Shown here piece by piece: positions 1-9,341 of a stretch of DNA of 64,000 nucleotides (position 1 is its first letter; every line of letters begins with the position of its first letter). The notes beneath the pieces were generated by a model, which saw nothing but the letters and a program-made list of their open reading frames with translations, did no database searches and was not told the origin of the DNA. Origin of the DNA: Flavobacterium resistens (GTDB lineage: Bacteria; Bacteroidota; Bacteroidia; Flavobacteriales; Flavobacteriaceae); NCBI RefSeq assembly GCF_900182645.1, contig NZ_FXTA01000001.1:1302001-1366000 (forward strand), written 5' to 3'. The position numbers and the translations under genes are program-made.

Positions 1-637
1 TTTGAATCATTTTATAACGTAAACCGCTTTCAGTTCTATCAAAACCAGCAGCTAATTGTTCCATTTTTGCTTCAGATTCTGCTTTTAAAGCTGCTTCTCT
101 TTTCATACGAGCACCTTTCAAAGAAATAAAAGCTTCAATCGCGTTCCATTTTTCAGCTTCTTCACCAACTCTGATAATCTCTAAAGTTTCAAGAGCATCA
201 CCTTGAGCTACAGCATCAACAACATCTTGTCCTTCAACCACATGTCCAAAAACAGTGTGTTTACCGTCTAACCAAGGAGTTGGAACGTGTGTAATGAAAA
301 ATTGAGAACCGTTAGTTCCAGGGCCTGAGTTTGCCATAGACAAAACTCCTGGACGATCGTGTTTTAAACTTGGAATGAATTCATCATCAAATTTATATCC
401 AGGATCTCCAGTTCCAGTTCCTTTAGGACATCCTCCCTGAATCATGAAATCAGCAATTACTCTGTGAAAGTTCAATCCATCATAGAATTTTTGTCCTTGA
501 GGTTTCACTTTATTTTCCATATTTCCTTCTGCAAGAGCAACAAAGTTTCCTACAGTTCCTGGTGTCAAATCGTGTGTCAATTTTACTAAAATCGAACCTT
601 TGCTAGTATTGAATTTAGCGTATATTCCGTTTTCCAT
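1..637 (-). CDS. Peptidyl-prolyl cis-trans isomerase, cyclophilin type (5' part; runs off the window)
   Basis: The protein catalyses cis-trans isomerisation of Xaa-Pro bonds during protein folding. The visible 212 residues begin MENGIYAKF at an ATG at 637 and hold a full cyclophilin domain at about residues 5-160. It contains NFHRVI with the catalytic Arg at 59, GSQFFIT at 110-116 and a Trp at 122. A charged Ala/Glu/Lys-rich linker follows. The last visible residues (about 202-212, SGLRYKMIQ) resemble the start of an FKBP-type domain, so the complete protein may be a cyclophilin-FKBP fusion; this part is inferred, because the gene continues past base 1. There is no signal peptide, so it is probably cytoplasmic. 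The cyclophilin assignment is firm. Confidence 0.93.
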   Translation of the reverse strand, partial: MENGIYAKFNTSKGSILVKLTHDLTPGTVGNFVALAEGNMENKVKPQGQKFYDGLNFHRVIADFMIQGGCPKGTGTGDPGYKFDDEFIPSLKHDRPGVLSMANSGPGTNGSQFFITHVPTPWLDGKHTVFGHVVEGQDVVDAVAQGDALETLEIIRVGEEAEKWNAIEAFISLKGARMKREAALKAESEAKMEQLAAGFDRTESGLRYKMIQ

Positions 638-685
638 TGTTGTATTTTTTTTTATTCGAATGCAAATTTACAAATTAATTACATA

Positions 686-1858
686 TCAATTTGTCTTTCT
701 ATTTTTAGATTTATAAGTAAGTCCGTAAACTGTAAATGCCAATGCTGATAAGCCAATGCATCCAATAGCAACTGCATGCCATCCGCCCAACTTCCAAAGC
801 ATTAATCCATATGCAGATCCAGCGGCGGTTCCTAAAAAGCTAAACGACATAAAAACTGTATTTAGTCTGTTTCTGGCTTCTGGCAATAAGGAATAGACTC
901 TGGTTTGATTTGAAATATGAACACCCTGAATTCCAATGTCAATAAACACAATTCCAATCGCAATTCCGATTACGCTTTCTATCGAAAAATAAAAAATCAA
1001 AAAGCTTATTAAAATCAATAGACAGCCATAACCAACTGCAATTCTCGAATTTCCTTTATCTCCAATTTTACCAACCAAAGGTGCTGCCAAAGCTCCAGAA
1101 GCACCAACAATTCCGAACAAACCAATTGTTGCACTGTTAAAATGAAACGGCTCACCCGAAAGCAGCAAAACCATAGTTGTCCAAAAAGCACCAAATTGAG
1201 CAAAACTGAAAACATTGATTGCTGTGGCTTCACGCAAAACTGGCTGTGTTTTTATAAGTGTAAATAAGGACTGGATCAATTGCCCATAAGTTCCTTGAAA
1301 CTGTGGTTTATTAACTGGGAATTTATTTTGAATCACAAAAAAGATCAAAAGACAAATTCCTGCTGCAATATAAAACATCGATCTCCAGCCTAAAACCTGG
1401 CCAATAAGTCCGCTTAAAGTTCTGGAAAGCAAAATTCCAACCAATAAGCCACTCATGATTGTTCCAATAACTTTTCCGCGCTGTTCTGGTGTACTTAATG
1501 ACGCTGCCAAAGGCAAAATAAGTTGTGGCACAATCGATGTGATTCCGATTAGTAAAGAAGCGATTTGTAAAATCAGAAAACTTTTGGCTGTTGCAGCAAT
1601 CAAAAGTGCGATTACTGAGGCAAAAGTGGTTATTAAAATTTGTTTTTTACGTTCTAATTTGTCACCAAGAGGCACCATAAAAAAGAGACCAATTGCGTAA
1701 CCTGCCTGCGTAAGATACGTTATTGTTCCTGCGCTGGCTTCGGGAATTTTAAATTCGTTGGCAATTAAAACAATCAAAGGCTGGCAGTAATAAAGATTTG
1801 CAACTATAAGACTAGTGCAAACTGCCATAAACAGTACATTCGTTTTCGATAAATTCAT
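686..1858 (-). CDS. MFS transporter, 12-TM drug/metabolite exporter type
   Basis: A 390-residue major facilitator protein of the inner membrane, with about twelve hydrophobic helices in two halves. The loop between helices 2 and 3 has the MFS signature region GDKLERKKQ (about residues 65-73), and a basic loop lies mid-protein (near NKFPVNKP). The length and the N-terminal NLYYCQPL match the DHA1-like branch of drug and small-molecule antiporters. The substrate cannot be read from the sequence. It is 104 bp downstream of the cupin gene on the same strand and 48 bp upstream of the cyclophilin gene, so it may be the last member of a minus-strand run that starts at 4708. Confidence 0.88.
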   Translation of the reverse strand: MNLSKTNVLFMAVCTSLIVANLYYCQPLIVLIANEFKIPEASAGTITYLTQAGYAIGLFFMVPLGDKLERKKQILITTFASVIALLIAATAKSFLILQIASLLIGITSIVPQLILPLAASLSTPEQRGKVIGTIMSGLLVGILLSRTLSGLIGQVLGWRSMFYIAAGICLLIFFVIQNKFPVNKPQFQGTYGQLIQSLFTLIKTQPVLREATAINVFSFAQFGAFWTTMVLLLSGEPFHFNSATIGLFGIVGASGALAAPLVGKIGDKGNSRIAVGYGCLLILISFLIFYFSIESVIGIAIGIVFIDIGIQGVHISNQTRVYSLLPEARNRLNTVFMSFSFLGTAAGSAYGLMLWKLGGWHAVAIGCIGLSALAFTVYGLTYKSKNRKTN

Positions 1859-1962
1859 GATGCAAAAATACCAATCTAATCTTTAGCAAAACTTTAAAAA
1901 ATTTATAAATTTTTCAAATTCAAGTTAAGATCAGGATATTTTTGCACCAATTTCATTGAATT

Positions 1963-2304
1963 TTAAGCTTTTAAAAAATCTTCACGAACCGGACTAAAAA
2001 CATCCGTAAGCATTCCGGTTTCAAGGCAAACAACACCGTGAACAGCGTGAGGCGGAATATAAAAACTATCGCCTTCTTTTAAAGTCTGAGTTACGCCACT
2101 GATTGTTACATCAAATTTTCCGCTTGCGATATAAGTAACCTGCGAATGATAATGATCGTGTAAAACACCAATTCCACCTTTTTCAAAATGAACATTTACA
2201 AGCATAATTCGGTCATCAAAAGCCAAAATTTTACGTTTAATTCCTTCTCCGACTACTTCCCATTCTATTTCGTCTCCTTTTATAAATTCTTTGCTGGTTG
2301 TCAT
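1963..2304 (-). CDS. Cupin-domain protein
   Basis: A 113-residue single-domain cupin. The first cupin motif carries HDHYHSQ (residues about 50-56), giving metal-ligand His residues. The second is GDSFYIPPHAVHG, with the Pro and the last metal His. These are the conserved features of small metal-binding beta-barrel cupins. Such proteins are enzymes or ligand sensors, and the sequence does not say which. There is no signal peptide, so it is cytoplasmic. The start lies 10 bp from the stop of the archaemetzincin-like gene upstream, which suggests co-transcription. The fold is certain and the function is unknown. Confidence 0.85.
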   Translation of the reverse strand: MTTSKEFIKGDEIEWEVVGEGIKRKILAFDDRIMLVNVHFEKGGIGVLHDHYHSQVTYIASGKFDVTISGVTQTLKEGDSFYIPPHAVHGVVCLETGMLTDVFSPVREDFLKA

Positions 2305-2314
2305 TTTATTTTAT

Positions 2315-3223
2315 TTATTTTTTAATTTTTTCAATATCTTTTTTCATTAATTCTAATCCTTCTGCCAAGTTATTTTCTTTAAAATACTTTACTAATTCTT
2401 TCAGCCTTTTTATATTATCATATTTAAACCCCGAATTTAGTTTTCTTTGGCAAAGCGAACACAATCTAAGTGAATGTTCATCTGTCTCAGACAAACTATT
2501 GGTACCATTCATCACGCAATCGGCCTCAATACAATGATGCAGGCCAAACATATGTCCAATTTCATGAGAACAGATTTTAAGCAATCGCTCTAAACATAAA
2601 CTAAAATCTGCTCCTTCCATTTTTTTATCATACAGTCTATGAATTGAACTTACTGCAATTTTATCTCTATAAGATGCAAGTCCAAAAACATAATTCCATT
2701 CTGGTTTTGGATACAAATCCTTTTCCGTTATCGCCATTAATGCGATTCCTTTTTCATGTTTTTCTTTCTTTAAAACGCTGTCTAAAATATATCCGGCCAA
2801 AAATTGTTCTTGACCAAGCTCACCACTTCTTCTAACATTTTTTGGAATAATATCATTTGAAACCTCTTTCAAAACTTTGGTTTTCAATTGAAAAAATATT
2901 TCTAAATATTGACGAACCAATTCAATTTGTTTTACTTGCAATGCGTCGAATTTCCCGATTGGCTGCAAATAAATTATATCTTCCTCCTTTGTTGGCACAA
3001 CATGTTTTGTATTCATAAATTGCTCAAAACTCTGTCCTTTTTCTGGATGAGAATACAGCCAATCTCCAAAAACTGGTGTACGAAGTTTTACATCATTAAC
3101 TTTAATTTCTGCAAAATATGGATTTGGAGGCAAATTTAATTCCGGGTTTACCTGTGAATTTTCTTTTTTATTTGATTGACATGAACAAAGAATTGCAACT
3201 ATCAGAAAAAGAAGTTTCTTCAT
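2315..3223 (-). CDS. Archaemetzincin-like zinc metalloprotease lipoprotein
   Basis: A 302-residue protein with a lipoprotein signal peptide (ending ILCSCQS), so it is probably anchored in the outer or inner membrane facing the periplasm. The zinc site HEIGHMFGLHHC starts at residue 220. It is followed by Cys 236 and then CSLC at 255-258. This matches the archaemetzincin pattern (HExxHxxGxxxC, then C four residues later, then a CxxC about 18 residues on), including a Met after the second Cys as the Met-turn. Archaemetzincins are aminopeptidase-like metzincins with a second, structural zinc. A C-terminal charged helix follows. Its target is unknown. It sits 10 bp upstream of the cupin gene and 14 bp downstream of a TIM-barrel isomerase gene. 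Confidence 0.82.
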   Translation of the reverse strand: MKKLLFLIVAILCSCQSNKKENSQVNPELNLPPNPYFAEIKVNDVKLRTPVFGDWLYSHPEKGQSFEQFMNTKHVVPTKEEDIIYLQPIGKFDALQVKQIELVRQYLEIFFQLKTKVLKEVSNDIIPKNVRRSGELGQEQFLAGYILDSVLKKEKHEKGIALMAITEKDLYPKPEWNYVFGLASYRDKIAVSSIHRLYDKKMEGADFSLCLERLLKICSHEIGHMFGLHHCIEADCVMNGTNSLSETDEHSLRLCSLCQRKLNSGFKYDNIKRLKELVKYFKENNLAEGLELMKKDIEKIKK

Positions 3224-3237
3224 AAATTATCAATGAA

Positions 3238-4110
3238 TTAAATTAGATTTTTTGAAATGAAATCACAGCTTGTTTTTATGGATTCAAAAGAATTTGGCAC
3301 ATAATTATTTTCCTGTTCAACAAAAAAATGAAGCATTCCAGATTGTTTTGCTTCTTTGAATAAAGGTTTAAAATCAATTAATCCTGAACCAATTTCAGTA
3401 TTCAATGCCTGATTTACTTTATCCATATCTTTTACATGCCACATTTTAAAACGGCCTGGATTTTCTTTAAACAACTTTAAAGAATCGTTTCCAGATCGTG
3501 CGACCCAATATAAATCCAATTCAAAATAAACTAAGTCTTTATCGGTTTCCTTAAGCAAGATTTCATAACCTGTAACGCCGTCATGTTTCTGAAATTCAAA
3601 ATCGTGATTATGATACGCTAATTTCAGACCTGCTTTTTTACACATTTTGGCGGCTTCATTTAAACGTGCAGCTATTATTTTATAATTTTCAATGCTTTTT
3701 CTAAAATGCTCATCGACCCACGGAATAGTCAAAAATTCATTTTTTAAGACTTTTGCGGCTTCAATTGCCGCGATAAGTTCAGCGGTATTTCCATCATATA
3801 AAAAGCTTCCTAAATTATAATGTCCGCTCAATGCTTTTAAATTATTATCGTCCAAAATCTTCTTCAATTCCTTCGGTGATAATCCCCAAAACTGATCTTT
3901 TATAGAAAAACCGTACGTTTCAACGATTGTATAGCCCGCTTTTGCGACTTTCTCTAAAGTTGATTTTACATCCTTAGGCAGTTCATCACGCAACGTATAT
4001 AACTGTAATCCAATTTCTTTTTTATTCATAGTAAAAGCTAATGATGGCGCAGCTAAAACTGCAGCAGCAGCCAAGCTTGTGTTTATAATAAAGTTCCTTC
4101 TTGTTGTCAT
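3238..4110 (-). CDS. Sugar phosphate isomerase/epimerase-like TIM-barrel protein, exported
   Basis: A 290-residue AP-endonuclease-2/xylose-isomerase-like TIM barrel. It starts TTRRNFI and continues into a hydrophobic Ala-rich stretch ending ...APSLAF. That is a Tat-like leader, so export to the periplasm is likely. Barrel motifs include the N-terminal GLQLYTLRDEL, HNHDFEF near residue 170, ELDLYWV near 200 and WHVKDMD near 225. A Glu in FVEQE near the C-terminus completes the usual metal ligands (Glu, Asp, His, Glu). The exact substrate is unknown. In Bacteroidota such secreted paralogues accompany sugar or inositol catabolism, but no such genes are adjacent here. Confidence 0.85.
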   Translation of the reverse strand: MTTRRNFIINTSLAAAAVLAAPSLAFTMNKKEIGLQLYTLRDELPKDVKSTLEKVAKAGYTIVETYGFSIKDQFWGLSPKELKKILDDNNLKALSGHYNLGSFLYDGNTAELIAAIEAAKVLKNEFLTIPWVDEHFRKSIENYKIIAARLNEAAKMCKKAGLKLAYHNHDFEFQKHDGVTGYEILLKETDKDLVYFELDLYWVARSGNDSLKLFKENPGRFKMWHVKDMDKVNQALNTEIGSGLIDFKPLFKEAKQSGMLHFFVEQENNYVPNSFESIKTSCDFISKNLI

Positions 4111-4168
4111 TTTTTATTTGAAAAAGTCTAAAAGTAAAACTAGTCTTTTTATTTGAACGCTGTACAGC

Positions 4169-4708
4169 TCAATCCAAAAATTGATTTTCAAAATTCGTTA
4201 TAAAGCTTTCAAGAGCCTTTTCGGTATCAGGATTTGTAATTTTTCCTTCGTTATCTATTTTTCCGCGAATGCCTTGAATTAAAAGTTGCGAAGCATCATC
4301 AAATTTCGCTTCAAGTGTTTTCATTACTAGTAAAAGTTGTTCATGAGCCATTTCACCCGAAGCCGACGCAGTGATAAATCCTGTCTTTTTTCCAGAAAAA
4401 ACAGTAGTCGAAACACACCATTCTAAAGCATTTTTTAAAGTTCCGGGCAAACTGAAAACATACTCCGGCGTGCAAATTAAAACACCATCAGCCTGAGCAA
4501 TTTTATCTCTAAATTGAATAATTTTTTCTGGCGGAATTTCCTGATCCAAATCGGGATTAAAATGTGGTAATTGATCTAATTCTTTAAAAATTTCAACTTC
4601 AAATTTTTCTTTTATATGTTCAGAAACATGTTTTAGAATTTTAAAATTGCTGGAGTTTTTTCGTGTACTCCCGTTTATGGCGAAGATTTTTATTTTTTGA
4701 GAAGGCAT
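4169..4708 (-). CDS. NADPH-dependent FMN reductase family protein
   Basis: A 179-residue flavodoxin-like protein. The N-terminal phosphate-binding loop is AINGSTRKNSSN (residues about 10-21). The second FMN-binding stretch is CTPEYVFSLPGTLKNALEW (about 79-97). Both are characteristic of the NADPH-dependent FMN reductase/azoreductase family, which uses NAD(P)H to reduce FMN or quinone and azo substrates in the cytoplasm. Its length is typical of the family. It lies 58 bp upstream of the isomerase gene on the same strand and may head that run. The physiological acceptor cannot be told. Confidence 0.88.
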   Translation of the reverse strand: MPSQKIKIFAINGSTRKNSSNFKILKHVSEHIKEKFEVEIFKELDQLPHFNPDLDQEIPPEKIIQFRDKIAQADGVLICTPEYVFSLPGTLKNALEWCVSTTVFSGKKTGFITASASGEMAHEQLLLVMKTLEAKFDDASQLLIQGIRGKIDNEGKITNPDTEKALESFITNFENQFLD

Positions 4709-4799
4709 TATTTCTGGAAAAATTTAAAATTTGATTGTTTAAAAATAGTATTTATTTACAACCGAAATAAAATTTTTTATCCCAAAATATTCATTCAAA

Positions 4800-5159
4800 T
4801 CACTTCACAGTCAACAAACTCATTCCTGCTAATTTATCAGAATCAATAGATTGAGGAGCGTAATTTTGTTTTTCATTTCTAAAAGAAGTTATTTTTCCTG
4901 TTTTATCTACATACATATAAGTATAATTCCAATGCAACGGACCAGCCATTCTGGAATCTTCATTTTCTCCTTTTTCATACACCTGATCTGCATAAAGCAA
5001 TATTTCACCATCTCCACTATTATCAAATATCCTTATTGGAGTTCCCCAGCTTTTTATAAGACTTTGTTTAGTCATTCCAATCCATTTATCTCCAGTATTT
5101 TTCGAACTTGCGCATGCACATAATGCCATTACAGCAAAACATAAAATTATATTTTTCAT
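4800..5159 (-). CDS. Small lipoprotein with SmpA/BamE-like motif
   Basis: A 119-residue protein with a short signal peptide and a lipobox ending at Cys 14 or Cys 16 (ALCAC). The mature part has WIGMTKQSLIKSWGTPIRIF, which resembles the G-M-(S/T)-x-x-x-(V/L)-x-x-x-(W/L)-G-x-P motif of SmpA/BamE-fold lipoproteins. This is followed by beta-strands rich in Tyr. BamE homologues help outer-membrane assembly, but this protein is too diverged to assign that role, and the similarity is a motif-level inference. It is transcribed away from trmD, with 273 bp between the two starts. Confidence 0.7.
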   Translation of the reverse strand: MKNIILCFAVMALCACASSKNTGDKWIGMTKQSLIKSWGTPIRIFDNSGDGEILLYADQVYEKGENEDSRMAGPLHWNYTYMYVDKTGKITSFRNEKQNYAPQSIDSDKLAGMSLLTVK

Positions 5160-5432
5160 TAGATCAAGTTTTTAGATTTAAGGCAACAATTCTGTAAGTA
5201 AAAAACTATGTAATAATACTTAAAAGTAAGAAATATTGTTTTACACAAAAACATTTTAATGTTATATAATTATTATTTATCCATTTGACAAGCAATAGTT
5301 TAAACGTAAAAATACAATATTCAAAATCACAACATTTCACTAAAACAAAGCGGTTCATTTTTTGAATTCCTATTTTTAAAATTTCTCAGTATTTACTTTG
5401 TATCTTTGCACCCAAACTTTTGAAAAAGAGAA
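5160..5432. other. Intergenic region between divergent lipoprotein gene and trmD
   Basis: A very AT-rich gap of 273 bp between two divergent starts. I see no credible gene in it. The trmD promoter element lies at its right end (5401-5408), and the promoter for the lipoprotein gene must lie at its left end. Confidence 0.6.
5401..5408 (+). promoter_or_regulatory. Probable trmD promoter -7 element
   Basis: TATCTTTG matches the Bacteroidota -7 consensus TAnnTTTG and ends 24 bp before the trmD ATG. I see no clear TTG -33 partner at the expected distance. Confidence 0.65.
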
Positions 5433-6113
5433 ATGCGAATTGATATTATCACACTTTTACCTGAATTATTAAGAAGCCCTTTTGAGGCTTCTATTATGAA
5501 ACGTGCTATTGACAAAGGTTTAGTCGAAGTACATTTTCACAATCTTCGTGATTATAGCACCAACAGACAAAAAAGTGTTGATGATTATCCTTTTGGCGGT
5601 GGCGCAGGAATGGTAATGACGATTCAACCAATTGACGATTGCATTACACATTTAAAAAGTCAGCGTGAATATGACGAAATCATATATATGTCGCCTGACG
5701 GAGAAACCCTGAATCAAAAAATGGCTAATACAATGTCTATGTATGAAAACATTATTATTTTATGCGGACATTATAAAGGTGTTGACCAAAGAGTTAGAGA
5801 TCATTTTATTACCAAAGAAATTTCGATCGGTGATTATGTATTATCTGGCGGAGAATTAGGCGCTATCGTTTTATCTGACGCATTAATTAGATTAATTCCT
5901 GGTGTTTTAAGCGATGAAACTTCTGCTTTAACAGATAGTTTTCAGGATAATTTGCTTTCAGGACCAATATATACAAGACCCGCAGATTATAAAGGATGGA
6001 AAGTTCCGGAAGTATTGACCAGCGGCCACGCAGCCAAAATTGACAAATGGCGTGAAGACAAGGCTTTTGAACATACTAAAAACAGAAGGCCGGATTTACT
6101 TGAAGGGCATTAA
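5433..6113 (+). CDS. trmD: tRNA (guanine37-N1)-methyltransferase TrmD
   Basis: TrmD transfers a methyl group from S-adenosylmethionine to N1 of G37 in tRNAs that read CNN codons, which prevents +1 frameshifting. The 226 residues match the usual length. Visible family motifs are [13 protein letters not shown] at the N-terminus, FGGGAGMVM (about 51-59), [13 protein letters not shown] (about 107-119) and [13 protein letters not shown] in the SAM-binding deep trefoil knot. The C-terminal domain carries the tRNA contacts. In many bacteria trmD is linked to rplS, as here, although 219 bp and a separate rplS promoter intervene. Confidence 0.97.
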   Translation: MRIDIITLLPELLRSPFEASIMKRAIDKGLVEVHFHNLRDYSTNRQKSVDDYPFGGGAGMVMTIQPIDDCITHLKSQREYDEIIYMSPDGETLNQKMANTMSMYENIIILCGHYKGVDQRVRDHFITKEISIGDYVLSGGELGAIVLSDALIRLIPGVLSDETSALTDSFQDNLLSGPIYTRPADYKGWKVPEVLTSGHAAKIDKWREDKAFEHTKNRRPDLLEGH

Positions 6114-6117
6114 TTTT

Positions 6118-6174
6118 TGTTTCAGGTTTCAAGTTTCAGGTTTCAGGCCAATTCACAAAGCAAAAACCTGAAAT
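6118..6174. repeat. Short degenerate repeat (caggtttcaagttt unit)
   Basis: Between trmD and rplS the sequence repeats the 7-mer-like unit ttcaggt/ttcaagt about four times and ends with its complement (aaaacctgaa). It resembles the low-complexity 7-mer repeats common between genes of flavobacteria. It could form a weak hairpin downstream of trmD, but it has no proper T-tract. Confidence 0.5.
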
Positions 6175-6251
6175 AAAAACACTTTAAAGAACTTTTTTTC
6201 AGCAACTTAAAATAATTTACAATTTACAATTTATAATTCATAATTTTTTTT

Positions 6252-6259
6252 TACATTTG
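6252..6259 (+). promoter_or_regulatory. Probable rplS promoter -7 element
   Basis: TACATTTG fits TAnnTTTG. Transcription would start near 6265, leaving a leader of about 68 nt before rplS. Confidence 0.6.
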
Positions 6260-6261
6260 CA

Positions 6262-6332
6262 CCCGAATTTGACCAACCTCTGGCGAGATCCGTGAATGTT
6301 GCTCGATATAAAACTATAATAATAAAATTATC
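6262..6332 (+). promoter_or_regulatory. Probable ribosomal protein L19 leader (autoregulatory 5' UTR)
   Basis: The region from the predicted start to the rplS ATG is noticeably GC-richer than other spacers and can pair locally (cgag near 6284 with ctcg near 6302). An L19 leader family specific to flavobacteria is known as a ribosomal leader RNA, and the position immediately before rplS fits it. Assignment rests on position and composition, not on a covariance-model hit. Confidence 0.5.
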
Positions 6333-6683
6333 ATGGCAGATTTATTAAAATTCGTTCAAAACGAATTCGTTGCTAAAAAAGATTTCCCTGATTTCGGAGC
6401 TGGAGATACTATCACAGTTTTCTACGAAATTAAAGAGGGTGAAAAAACTAGAACTCAGTTTTTCAAAGGAGTTGTAATTCAAAGAAGAGGTTCTGGTAAC
6501 ACAGAAACTTTTACAATCCGTAAAATGTCTGGAGCTATTGGAGTTGAGCGTATCTTCCCAGTAAACTTACCAGCTTTACAAAAAATTGAAATCAACAAGA
6601 AAGGTGCTGTACGTAGAGCTAGAATTTTCTACTTCAGAGAACTTACTGGTAAAAAAGCTAAGATTAAAGATAAAAGAAGATAA
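6333..6683 (+). CDS. rplS: 50S ribosomal protein L19
   Basis: A 116-residue L19, a protein at the interface of the two ribosomal subunits. The core shows GDTITVFYEIKEGEKTR (residues about 24-40), FKGVVIQRRGSG and the conserved GVERIFPVNLP, followed by the basic RRARIFYFREL. The length is normal. The gene is a single transcription unit: it has its own promoter, a probable leader on the 5' side and a strong hairpin terminator at 6705. Confidence 0.98.
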   Translation: MADLLKFVQNEFVAKKDFPDFGAGDTITVFYEIKEGEKTRTQFFKGVVIQRRGSGNTETFTIRKMSGAIGVERIFPVNLPALQKIEINKKGAVRRARIFYFRELTGKKAKIKDKRR

Positions 6684-6704
6684 TCATTTATCAATCTGTT
6701 ATAA

Positions 6705-6741
6705 AAAACTCGTTTCATATTACTTGAAACGAGTTTTTTTT
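6705..6741 (+). terminator. Rho-independent terminator after rplS
   Basis: A 13-bp perfect stem (aaaactcgtttca / tgaaacgagtttt) with a 7-nt loop is followed by a run of T. It lies 21 bp after the rplS stop. Confidence 0.9.
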
Positions 6742-6810
6742 ATGTCTTCTTTTGAACCAATATCAAAACTGTAATTTTTTAATATCAAAATCATCGATTT
6801 GACAATTTAA

Positions 6811-9189
<2,379 letters not shown>

Positions 9190-9224
9190 TAACAGAACAT
9201 AATAATGTACTGTTAGAAGTAAAT

Positions 9225-9257
9225 AAAAAAAGACAACCTTTATGGGTTGTCTTTTTT
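9225..9257 (+). terminator. Rho-independent terminator after icd
   Basis: An aaaaaagacaacc / gggttgtctttttt hairpin with a 5-nt loop ends in a T run, 36 bp downstream of the icd stop. Confidence 0.9.
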
Positions 9258-9341
9258 GTTTTATCTTAACCAACATTTAACAGCTGTTCCATTATAATAT
9301 ATTAGTAAGAATTCTTAACTATGTAAACCAAAATCAAAAAG

